Below the pieces are notes generated by a model. That model was given only the letters and a program-made list of their open reading frames with translations, searched no databases and was not told the origin of the DNA. From the NCBI GenBank assembly GCA_965208685.1, contig CBDBPL010000007.1, positions 4,526,001 to 4,590,000 on the forward strand: DNA of 64,000 nucleotides, given 5' to 3'. Shown here in pieces: positions 8,933 through 16,085 of this stretch. The stretch is from JAJEFO01 sp965208685. Lineage in GTDB: Bacteria; Pseudomonadota; Alphaproteobacteria; Rhodobacterales; Rhodobacteraceae. The position numbers and the translations under genes are program-made. Numbering within the stretch: position 1 is the first letter of the stretch; each line of letters opens with the position of its first letter.

Positions 8933-10036
8933 ATGGAGACCAGCGCTTGCGACCACGCGCAGATGCAGTCCGACGACGGAATCCGGGTGCCGCCCCGCAC
9001 GGACGCCTCCGGAAGCGTCATCACCAATGCCGCCTCGACAGGCATCCGGATCGATCGCCGGCGGCTGAAGGCGCTGGCCCGCAGGAGCGACCGGCCGGGC
9101 CTCGCCTATCTCGCCGTCTGGACCACCGCGATGGCCGTGGCGGGCGCGCTCGTCTGGCTGGCCCTCGGGACGCCATTCGCGTGGCCGGCGATGTTCGCCC
9201 TCGGCGTCGTCATGTCCGTGCCGTCCTACTCGCTCAGCCACGAAACGGCGCACGGAACGGCGTTCCGGACGCGGTGGCTGAACGAGACCGTCTTCTGGAT
9301 CACGTCCCTGCTCTACGGCGAGGAACCGCTGCACCGACGCTACACGCACACGAACCACCATACCTACACCTGGCACGTGGGCCGCGACAGCCAGATGCCG
9401 TTCGACACGCCGCTCGACTTCAAGGGGTGGCTCTACGATGTCAGCGGCCTGTCGATCCTCGTGTTCCAGGCCAGGGTTCTCTGGCAGCTGTCGACCCGGC
9501 GCTACACGGACCTGATGAAGGAGGTCGCGCCGGCGGCCGAGCTGCCGAAGATGACAAGGAACGCGCGCATCTTCTCCGCCGTCTATCTCGGCATCGCCGC
9601 CCTGATCGCCGCCGGGATCCACTGGCCCCTGTGGCTCTACGTGCTGCCGCGCCTTCTCGGCGCCCCGGTCATGCTGATGTTCAACATCATCCAGCACGCC
9701 GAGCTGCAGGAGAACTCGCCCTCGATCGTCAAGAGCACGCGAACGTTCAAGACCGACCGGCTGGGCCGCTTCCTCTACCTCAACATGAACAACCACGTGG
9801 AGCACCACCTCTACCCGCAGGTCCCGTTCCACTCCCTGCCCGACCTGCACGGGGAGGTGGCCGGCCAGACTCCGGCGCCGGACCCCGGCTTCTGGAGGAC
9901 GAACGCCGACCTCCTCTGGGTGGTTGTGCGCCGGTCCCTCGGATTCGGCACCAGGGCCGCCTGGATCCGGCAGGCGCCGCACATGATCACCGAGGGCGGC
10001 GCCTTCGAGAGAATCTCGAAGGCGACGATGCAGTGA
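8933..10036 (+). CDS. membrane fatty-acid-desaturase-family oxygenase, MocD-like
   Basis: A 367-residue di-iron membrane oxygenase. The three histidine boxes are SHETAHGT, HRRYTHTNHHTYTWH and NHVEHHLYPQ. Hydrophobic spans around residues 65-105 and 210-250 bracket them. ATG 8933 has GGAGG 5 bases upstream. A MocE-like Rieske ferredoxin encoded two genes downstream is the probable electron donor. In rhizopine catabolism the MocD/MocE/MocF set removes an O-methyl group from a methylated inosamine. Here the regulator and the ferredoxin are present but no reductase is seen, so the substrate is probably a methylated or otherwise hydroxylatable small molecule imported by the adjacent TRAP system. 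This is inference. Confidence 0.88.
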   Translation: METSACDHAQMQSDDGIRVPPRTDASGSVITNAASTGIRIDRRRLKALARRSDRPGLAYLAVWTTAMAVAGALVWLALGTPFAWPAMFALGVVMSVPSYSLSHETAHGTAFRTRWLNETVFWITSLLYGEEPLHRRYTHTNHHTYTWHVGRDSQMPFDTPLDFKGWLYDVSGLSILVFQARVLWQLSTRRYTDLMKEVAPAAELPKMTRNARIFSAVYLGIAALIAAGIHWPLWLYVLPRLLGAPVMLMFNIIQHAELQENSPSIVKSTRTFKTDRLGRFLYLNMNNHVEHHLYPQVPFHSLPDLHGEVAGQTPAPDPGFWRTNADLLWVVVRRSLGFGTRAAWIRQAPHMITEGGAFERISKATMQ

Positions 10037-10875
10037 AAGCCAGGCGCATATACACGTACGGCGGAAAGCCCGCCCGGCGCAACCTCACGGTGGCCGACAT
10101 GCAGGCCATGAAGGGAAGGCACAGGCTGTGCCAGACCTGTCCGTCGACGCGGGAGGAGGCGGCGGCATGCGCGGACGCGGGCATCGACGTGCTGAACGCG
10201 TCCGACGCCGATCTCCCTGCCGTCCGTGCCGGCGCGCCCGAGACGTTCACGATCGCGGACCTGCCGATGACGGCGCATCTCACCGCGGACGACATCCTGC
10301 GGGCCGCGGTCAGGGCGGCAGAATCAGGTGCCGACGCGGTCTACACGCCGCGAAGCCTGCGCATGGTCGAAATGCTGGCCGGTGAAGGGCTGTGCGTGCA
10401 GGGCCACCTCGGGCTGGTGCCCCGGCTCTCCACCCGGCGCGGAGGACTGCGGATCATCGGCAGGACGGCGGCAGAGGCCGTCGAGCTCGCGGACGACTTT
10501 CGCCGGCTCGAGGACGCCGGCGCCTATGCCGCCGAGGTCGAGTGCGTCGCGGCCGAGGCGCTGGCCGCGATCGGTCCGCTCTCGCGGCTCGTCACGCACT
10601 CGATCGGTGCCGGATCCTCGGGCGACGTGGTCTTCATGTTCCTCGTGGACATCTGCGGTGAGTCCGATCCCGCGCCCGCACACGCCCGCGCGTTCGCCGA
10701 CCTCCGTTCGATCCGCAACCGCCTCGCCGACGAACGCCTGCGCGCGCTTCGCGCCTACCGGGGCGCGGTCGCGGAAGGCAGCTATCCCGACGCGGAGACC
10801 TCCGTCTCGATGCTGCCGAACGAGCACGAGAAGCTGCTCGAGGCGCTCTCGCGCCGCCAGGACTTCCACGGGTGA
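10033..10875 (+). CDS. PanB-like (ketopantoate hydroxymethyltransferase family) protein
   Basis: A 280-residue TIM-barrel protein resembling PanB. GHLGLVPRLSTRRGG, GRTAAEAVELADDFRRLEDA and YAAEVECVAAEALAAI match the PanB core, and THSIGAGSSGDVVFM matches the GIGAG loop. PanB's metal-binding VGDS reads NASD (Asp58) and the second Asp is in IADLP (Asp76). The glutamate of the LECVP motif is Glu170. The lysine of KLEGG is missing, because that place reads YTPRS. It probably is not a genuine pantothenate enzyme and may act on a keto acid or aldehyde from the upstream dehydratase/oxygenase. GTG 10033 overlaps the oxygenase stop (GTGA), a sign of coupling. Confidence 0.8.
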   Translation: MKARRIYTYGGKPARRNLTVADMQAMKGRHRLCQTCPSTREEAAACADAGIDVLNASDADLPAVRAGAPETFTIADLPMTAHLTADDILRAAVRAAESGADAVYTPRSLRMVEMLAGEGLCVQGHLGLVPRLSTRRGGLRIIGRTAAEAVELADDFRRLEDAGAYAAEVECVAAEALAAIGPLSRLVTHSIGAGSSGDVVFMFLVDICGESDPAPAHARAFADLRSIRNRLADERLRALRAYRGAVAEGSYPDAETSVSMLPNEHEKLLEALSRRQDFHG

Positions 10876-10886
10876 AGGACAGGAAG

Positions 10887-11195
10887 ATGGCCGACTGGAT
10901 CCATGCATGCGCCTGCGACGACATCGACGAGGAAGACCTCATGCGTTGGGACCACGACGGGCGCACCTACGCGATCTACAACGCCGAGGACGGCTTCTAC
11001 TGCACGGACGGCCTCTGCACGCACGAGGACGAGCACCTCGAGGCCGGGCTCCTGACGGGACACGTCATCGAGTGCCCGCTGCACCAGGGCCGGTTCGACA
11101 TCCGGTCGGGCAAGGTGGTCTCGCCGCCGCCCTGTACCGGCCTGGGCACGTACCCCGTCAAGACGGAAGACGGACAGGTCTACGTGAAGATCTGA
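10887..11195 (+). CDS. Rieske [2Fe-2S] ferredoxin, MocE-like
   Basis: A 102-residue soluble Rieske ferredoxin. Ligands are Cys44 and His46 in CTHEDEH and Cys63 and His66 in CPLHQGRFD. The N-terminus MADWIHACACDDIDEEDL is typical of MocE ferredoxins as I recall them. ATG 10887 with AAGGA 7 bases upstream is preferred; a GTG at 10872 overlapping the previous stop is the alternative. It most likely passes electrons to the MocD-like oxygenase at 8933. No ferredoxin reductase gene is present in this window, so a general reductase must serve. Confidence 0.92.
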   Translation: MADWIHACACDDIDEEDLMRWDHDGRTYAIYNAEDGFYCTDGLCTHEDEHLEAGLLTGHVIECPLHQGRFDIRSGKVVSPPPCTGLGTYPVKTEDGQVYVKI

Positions 11196-11200
11196 CCGCC

Positions 11201-11227
11201 GCTCCCGGGACAAGAGTCCCCGGGGGC
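11201..11227 (+). other. stem-loop between the ferredoxin and dctP
   Basis: GCTCCCGGG and CCCGGGGGC (one G-U pair) flank a 9-base loop just after the ferredoxin stop. There is no run of T afterwards, so it is a candidate processing or weak termination stem between the enzyme genes and the transporter genes. Confidence 0.5.
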
Positions 11228-11265
11228 GACTTGCTGGCAACCACTGATGGAAGGAGGACAAGGCC

Positions 11266-12279
11266 ATGCAGATTTCAGGAAAGCTCTCGGCAGCCCGCGG
11301 TCTCGCCGCGGCGGCCCTCGCGTTCGGAGTCGCGGCTCCGCCCGCGATTGCGCAGGAGGAGTTCATCCTCGCCCACGCGATGAACACGGATCACGTGTTC
11401 CACGCCATCTCGGAACGCTTCATGGAGGAGTTGGGCGACGACAGCGGGGTCTCGATCGCGTATCACCCCGGCGGCGACCTCGGAGACTGGGTGTCGCTGT
11501 TCGAGCAGTCCATGCAGGGCGTCGTTCCGATGACGCTGACCTGGGCGTCGTCGGACTTCGACAAGCGACTCGACCTCATCTACCTCGGATACATCGTGTC
11601 CGACTGGGACGAGGCCAAGCAGCTCTACGGCCCCGGCGCCGGCATGCTGGACGTGTACAACGACATGCTGGCGGATCTCGGCATCCATGCCGTGGGGATC
11701 ATTCCGACGGACTTCGGCTCCGTGGTGATCAGGAAAGGCGTTGGCGAGCTTCCCGTCAACTTTCCGGACGATCCCGCGGGCATGAAGATCCGTGTCCCCG
11801 GACTCGCCATCGCCGTCGACCGGTTCAACGATTTCGGCTTCGCGGCAGTGCCTATCCCGCTCTCGGAAGTTCACACGGCGCTGCAGCTCGGCACCGTGGA
11901 CGCGCGTTCGTTCTCGACGGCGGTCGAGACCTACACGCTCCGTGACGTCCTGGAGGCGAACATACTCACCAACGACTACTTCGAGGTCGCGTTCTGGCTG
12001 GTGAACAAGTTCTGGTGGGACGGCCTGCCGGACGACGTCCGCGCCAGCCTTCAGGCCGCGGCGGACGAGACCATCGCGTGGTCGTGGGAGGAAGCCGAGC
12101 GCAAGAGCGACGAGTTCCTCCAGAAGGCCCGCGAAACCGGCATCAACGTCGTCGAGCTCTCCGACGACCAGATGAACGCCGCCAAGCGGATCGTCTACGA
12201 GAACGAGTGGCCGATGATGGAGTCCGTCGTGGGCAAGGACATAATCGACAGGATACGGAACGTCGTGGGCATCGAGTGA
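11266..12279 (+). CDS. dctP: TRAP transporter substrate-binding protein DctP
   Basis: A 337-residue periplasmic binding protein of a tripartite ATP-independent transporter. The N-terminus has a Sec signal peptide (AARGLAAAALAFGVAAPPAI, cleavage near AIA-QEE). The mature part shows the DctP pattern, e.g. HPGGDLGDWVSLFEQSMQG and PGLAIAVDRFNDFGF. ATG 11266 has GGAGG upstream. Encoded directly after the MocD/MocE-like genes and before DctQ and DctM, so it probably captures that pathway's substrate. Ligand identity cannot be read from the sequence. Confidence 0.93.
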   Translation: MQISGKLSAARGLAAAALAFGVAAPPAIAQEEFILAHAMNTDHVFHAISERFMEELGDDSGVSIAYHPGGDLGDWVSLFEQSMQGVVPMTLTWASSDFDKRLDLIYLGYIVSDWDEAKQLYGPGAGMLDVYNDMLADLGIHAVGIIPTDFGSVVIRKGVGELPVNFPDDPAGMKIRVPGLAIAVDRFNDFGFAAVPIPLSEVHTALQLGTVDARSFSTAVETYTLRDVLEANILTNDYFEVAFWLVNKFWWDGLPDDVRASLQAAADETIAWSWEEAERKSDEFLQKARETGINVVELSDDQMNAAKRIVYENEWPMMESVVGKDIIDRIRNVVGIE

Positions 12280-12310
12280 CGCAGCCACGCGGCTCGACCG
12301 AAGAGCCTCG

Positions 12311-12332
12311 CCCGGGCGCCCTTGCGCCCGGG
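12311..12332 (+). terminator. stem-loop between dctP and dctQ
   Basis: Perfect 9-bp stem CCCGGGCGC / GCGCCCGGG with a CCTT loop, followed by GTCTTCAAT rather than a clean T run. A stable stem here would give partial termination or protect the 3' end of the binding-protein mRNA, making more DctP than DctQM. Confidence 0.6.
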
Positions 12333-12351
12333 TCTTCAATCGACCGGGAGC

Positions 12352-13011
12352 ATGACGGTGGAACGGGAATCCAGGCAGCGCCCCAAGCCGCCCGTGGGTG
12401 CGGCGTCGTTCATTTTCGATCCTGAACTCGGCGACCCCGTCCCCCCTGAGCGCCTGACCGCGATACCGGAAGGCGCCCTTGCGGAGCGGATGCGCTGGAT
12501 CGTCGCCGCTGAGGCCGTCATCGAACGCGCCCTCTTCGTCTTCGTCATCGCGTTCGGCCTGTGCCTCGCCGCGCTGATGTTCGCCCAGGTCGTCCTCCGG
12601 TACGTCTTCGCCTCACCGTTCGTCGGCATCGAGGAACTTGCCCTGCTGTTCGGCGCCTGGTTCTACTTTCTCGGCATGGCCTACGTCACCCGCAACGGCG
12701 AACACATTCACGGCGGGATCCTGACGCTGGTCGTGAAGAACCGGAACGCCGTGCGCGGCGTCCGCCTGCTGATGACCGTCCTCGGCTTCGTCGCGTGCAT
12801 CGTCTTCGGATACTATGCCGTCAGCTACGCGCTGTTCGAGATCCAGACCGGGCGCCTGAGCTCCTACATGCGCTGGCCGAAGGGATGGTGGTCGGCCTCT
12901 CTCATCTTCGGGTTCTCCGGCACCGCAATCTACATGGCGCTCCAGGCCGTCAACCAGCTTGCAGACCTGGCAGCCCACCTGCGGGCCGGGAAGGAGGACC
13001 AGGCGTGCTGA
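12352..13011 (+). CDS. dctQ: TRAP transporter small permease DctQ
   Basis: A 219-residue membrane protein. Four hydrophobic spans are visible (about 55-80, 90-110, 135-155, 180-205), preceded by an unusually long 50-residue hydrophilic N-terminus. GIEELALLFGAWFYFLGMAY is characteristic of DctQ. ATG 12352 is chosen; GGGAG lies immediately upstream. It ends inside the ribosome-site/start region of dctM, with a 7-base overlap. DctQ forms the membrane complex with DctM for sodium-driven uptake with DctP. Confidence 0.9.
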   Translation: MTVERESRQRPKPPVGAASFIFDPELGDPVPPERLTAIPEGALAERMRWIVAAEAVIERALFVFVIAFGLCLAALMFAQVVLRYVFASPFVGIEELALLFGAWFYFLGMAYVTRNGEHIHGGILTLVVKNRNAVRGVRLLMTVLGFVACIVFGYYAVSYALFEIQTGRLSSYMRWPKGWWSASLIFGFSGTAIYMALQAVNQLADLAAHLRAGKEDQAC

Positions 13012-14309
13012 CCTTCGTCGCCTCGCTCGGGCTCGTCGTCATCATGCTGCTGGCCGAAATGCCGATCGCCTTCGCCTTCGGCATCGGCGCGCTGGTCTTC
13101 GCCGCCGCGTCCGGATCGGACGTCTCCTTCCTCATTCCCTACGCCTACCAGACCACCTCGAGCTTCGCCCTTCTCGCGCTGCCGCTGTTCGTCATGGCTG
13201 GCACCCTGATGGCGGAAGGCGGGATCTCGGATCGACTCCTGAGCTTCGTGAACGCCTTCGTCGGGCGCCTCAAGGGAGGTCTCGGCGCAGTCACAGTCGT
13301 GACCTGCGCGCTCTTCGGGGCGATTTCCGGCTCGTCGTCCGCGGCGATTGCGGCCATCGGGCAGATCATGATTCCACGCATGGTCCGGGAAGGCTACCCG
13401 CCAGGCCACGCGACGGCGCTCGTCGCCTGCTCCTCCGTCCTGGCGTTGATGATCCCGCCGTCCATTCCGATGATCGTGTTTGCGGTGACCGGCGGCCTGT
13501 CGGTCGGAGCGGCATTCCTTTCCACCGTGATTCCCGGCGCCATCCTGACATGCGTCTACGTCTGCCTGAACTTCCTGTTCCTCAGAAACGTCGACACGAT
13601 CACGGTCGAGGAGAGGATTCCCTTCCGGGTCGCGGCAAGAAACGTCGCCAGGACGGGCGCCGAGGCGTTCTGGGCGCTCCTCATGCCGGTCATCATTCTC
13701 GGAACCATCTATTCCGGCATCGCGACACCCACGGAAGCGGCGGCCATCGCGCTGGTCTACGCGATTCCGGTCGGGTTCCTGTTCTACCGCGGCCTGACGC
13801 TCAGGAACTTCCCGGCGACCATCGCCCGCGCCGCGATCACGACCGGCTCGATCATCGCCGTGCTGTTCTTCCTGTTCGTGATGAGCCGGGCCATGATACT
13901 TCAGCAGATTCCCAAGGAAGTCGCCGAGGCGCTCGTTGCGCTCACCGAGAACCGGATCCTCGTGCTCCTGATCATCAACGTCATTCTCCTCCTGATCGGA
14001 ATGATCGTCGACGACGTGTCCGGAAGCGTGCTCGCGGCGATCATCCTGCTTCCGGTCGCGAAGGAGGTCGGGGTCCATCCCATCCACTTTGCGGCGATCG
14101 TCGGCACGAACCTGGGTCTCGGCAACGTGTCTCCGCCATGTGCACCGATGCTCTACATGGCGGCAGGGGTGAGCAAGCTCACCCTAGACAGGTATTTCGT
14201 GCCCACCATGAAGCTGCTCGCCCTGGGCCACCTGCCCATGGTGCTCGTCGTGACTTTCGTGCCGGAACTTTCGCTGGCCCTGCCGAGACTGGTGCTGGGG
14301 ATCGAGTGA
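13005..14309 (+). CDS. dctM: TRAP transporter large permease DctM
   Basis: A 434-residue, multi-span membrane protein of the DctM family. Motifs include GAISGSSSAAIAAIGQIMIP, MIPPSIPMIVFA and NLGLGNVSPPCAPMLYMAAG. Starts at GTG 13005 with AAGGAGG 8 bases upstream, inside the end of dctQ, so translation is coupled. It is the likely last gene of the operon that begins at 7221, because the 75 bases after it show no continuing ribosome site of strength. Confidence 0.93.
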   Translation: MLTFVASLGLVVIMLLAEMPIAFAFGIGALVFAAASGSDVSFLIPYAYQTTSSFALLALPLFVMAGTLMAEGGISDRLLSFVNAFVGRLKGGLGAVTVVTCALFGAISGSSSAAIAAIGQIMIPRMVREGYPPGHATALVACSSVLALMIPPSIPMIVFAVTGGLSVGAAFLSTVIPGAILTCVYVCLNFLFLRNVDTITVEERIPFRVAARNVARTGAEAFWALLMPVIILGTIYSGIATPTEAAAIALVYAIPVGFLFYRGLTLRNFPATIARAAITTGSIIAVLFFLFVMSRAMILQQIPKEVAEALVALTENRILVLLIINVILLLIGMIVDDVSGSVLAAIILLPVAKEVGVHPIHFAAIVGTNLGLGNVSPPCAPMLYMAAGVSKLTLDRYFVPTMKLLALGHLPMVLVVTFVPELSLALPRLVLGIE

Positions 14310-14384
14310 AGTGACCCGGCGGATCTGGAACCGAGACGGTTGCCCGACGTGCGGCCGGACCATGGCAGGAACGCCCTTTCGACG

Positions 14385-15056
14385 ATGTCACGCCACGACC
14401 TTCTCCTGATCGCTGACGGCCTCCGCCGAATCGTCGTGCACGGGCGCCGGCCAGAATTACTGGCCGGGCTGGAGCGCATCGAGAACGCCGTCGAGATCGC
14501 CGAGCGGGCGTGGAGCGGGTCCTGGCTCGGCTACCACGCCAACGTCTACTACAGCGGCCTGCGAACGCCGCCCGAGGGCGTTCGCTTCGACCCGGAACTC
14601 GGTCTCACGCACACGTTCACGGGACAGGCGGCCAGCGTCTGGCAGGAACATGATCCCGACAGCGTGGTCGCAGGGATCCTCGCACATGCCGGCAATGCCG
14701 ACATCGGGCCGGCTCGGAATCTCGCTTGCGACGCCCGTCGGGAACTCGAGACCGCCAGGTCGCGGGCCCTGGCCGTCATCGGATCCCGGACACCGCCCGA
14801 TGCCGTCCTTGCGGCGCTGGCAAGTGACATCGCCAGCCTCAGCCTCCCGACCAGGACCGAGATCGTCGGGACGTTCATGCCCGAGGAGGACGTCACCACG
14901 CGCGACGCCGTCGCCGCGACGTCCGGCATCTGCACGCCGCCCCACAAGGCCCTGCTCGCGGACGTCACGGCAGCCAGGACGTCGCTGGCCGTTCTCGAGG
15001 AACTTGTCGCGCTCCTGCAAAAGGTGAGTGCGCGCTTCGGCCAGCTGGACCGATGA
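14385..15056 (+). CDS. hypothetical protein
   Basis: A 223-residue protein that I do not recognise. It is soluble, mostly helical-looking, with the phrase AWSGSWLGYHANVYY near residue 43 and PPHKALLADVTAARTSLAVL near the end. The GSWLGYHANVYY phrase recalls N-terminal regions of longer TIR-like/nucleotide-binding proteins, but no such domain follows here, so this could be a truncated copy. ATG 14385 (MSRHDLLL) is preferred; an in-frame ATG at 14340 is possible. It sits at the start of a decayed stretch. Function unknown. Confidence 0.55.
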   Translation: MSRHDLLLIADGLRRIVVHGRRPELLAGLERIENAVEIAERAWSGSWLGYHANVYYSGLRTPPEGVRFDPELGLTHTFTGQAASVWQEHDPDSVVAGILAHAGNADIGPARNLACDARRELETARSRALAVIGSRTPPDAVLAALASDIASLSLPTRTEIVGTFMPEEDVTTRDAVAATSGICTPPHKALLADVTAARTSLAVLEELVALLQKVSARFGQLDR

Positions 15057-15207
15057 CAGCTTCGCGGCCGGGATGAACCCTGCCCAGGCCTGCGGGCGGG
15101 CCGCCGGTGCAGCGGATGATGCCGATTCAAGGGCATCCATGACGACGTTGGCTCGCATCCGAACCGGCAGGTTCCGGTCGTCAGGTGCCAGAAGCGAAAC
15201 CATGGCA

Positions 15208-15590
15208 AGTCGGCGCGTCGCGAGCCTATGCGTCCGCGAGGCGGGTCACGTGATCGGCTACCATGCGCTCGCCACGGGGGGGATCGTCCGGTCGGAAGCG
15301 CCTGGCCGAATGCGTAGAAACATGCCTGACAGGATCCCCGTCATGGTGCTGGCGCGCCTGGCGGTTTCCCGAACCCATCAGGGCAAGGGCATTGCGCGGG
15401 CAATGGTCCAGGACGCGCTCGTCCGCGCGCTCGCAGCCGCTGGTCTCGCCGGCATCCATGCCATCGTCGTTCATGCGAACGATGGCCGGGCTGCTGGCTC
15501 TGGCGAGGGTCTCCGCTTCACGCGAATGCCCGGCGCACCGCTTGTTCCTTACTGTTCACTGCGCGACGCTTGCGCAAGCCTGGAGCCGCC
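15208..15590 (+). pseudogene. broken GNAT-family N-acetyltransferase
   Basis: The middle of a GNAT acetyltransferase (the type seen in GNAT/RHH toxin-antitoxin pairs) is clear: VREAGHVIGYHALATGGIV, RRNMPDRIPVMVLARLAV and HQGKGIARAMVQDALVRA, the last being the acetyl-CoA loop. The expected N-terminus (FDCG..LDEWL type) is absent. After VVHAND the frame is lost and a GNAT-like tail (LFLTVHCATLAQAW) appears in another frame. No RHH antitoxin gene lies next to it. A decayed accessory gene. Confidence 0.72.
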
Positions 15591-15888
15591 CCCGGCGTTC
15601 TCCCGCACTTTCCTGTGCAGGCCGATGCGCCATCGCGGCGCGTGCGTCGGCGGCTTCTTCCTCGCCGACAAGGCGGACCGGGAGGTGCTGGCGCTCCTCG
15701 CCTCCACGGACGCGTCCGCGATCGCCAGCTCGCGGACCAGCCGCGCCGAGCGGCGCGCGCCCGATCGGGCTGGCCGACGCTTCACGGCACCGCGTGGCGT
15801 GCCCGGGCACAAGTCATCCTGTGCGTGCCGCCCGGGTGTGTCGCACGACACGCGTGCGGCCTGGCACACGCAATTGAATGCAGCCGCC
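15591..15888. other. no recognisable gene
   Basis: Open frames here are Arg-rich and match nothing I know. Likely decayed DNA between the GNAT remnant and the DctM tail. Confidence 0.4.
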
Positions 15889-16023
15889 GAACTCCACGTC
15901 GACATCCGGACCCGCACTCCGTTCGTCCTGACCATGGTCTTGATGGTCGCCGCGCTGATCGCAATGCCGGACATTGCGCTGTTCCTGCCGTCTCTGCTTC
16001 AGCAATGGCGGCAGATCCGGTAA
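15889..16023 (+). pseudogene. C-terminal fragment of a second TRAP DctM
   Basis: About 44 codons ending in MPDIALFLPSLLQQW then stop, preceded by TPFVLTMVLMVAALIA. This is the usual last helix and tail of DctM large permeases. The rest of the gene is missing. It ends 62 bases before the 5-oxoprolinase, suggesting that gene once followed its own TRAP transporter and that a deletion removed it. Confidence 0.5.
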
Positions 16024-16085
16024 CCGGGAATTGAATTCGACAGATCGATGCCGGGCTGCGGCCCGGAAGCCAAGGGAGCCGGACC

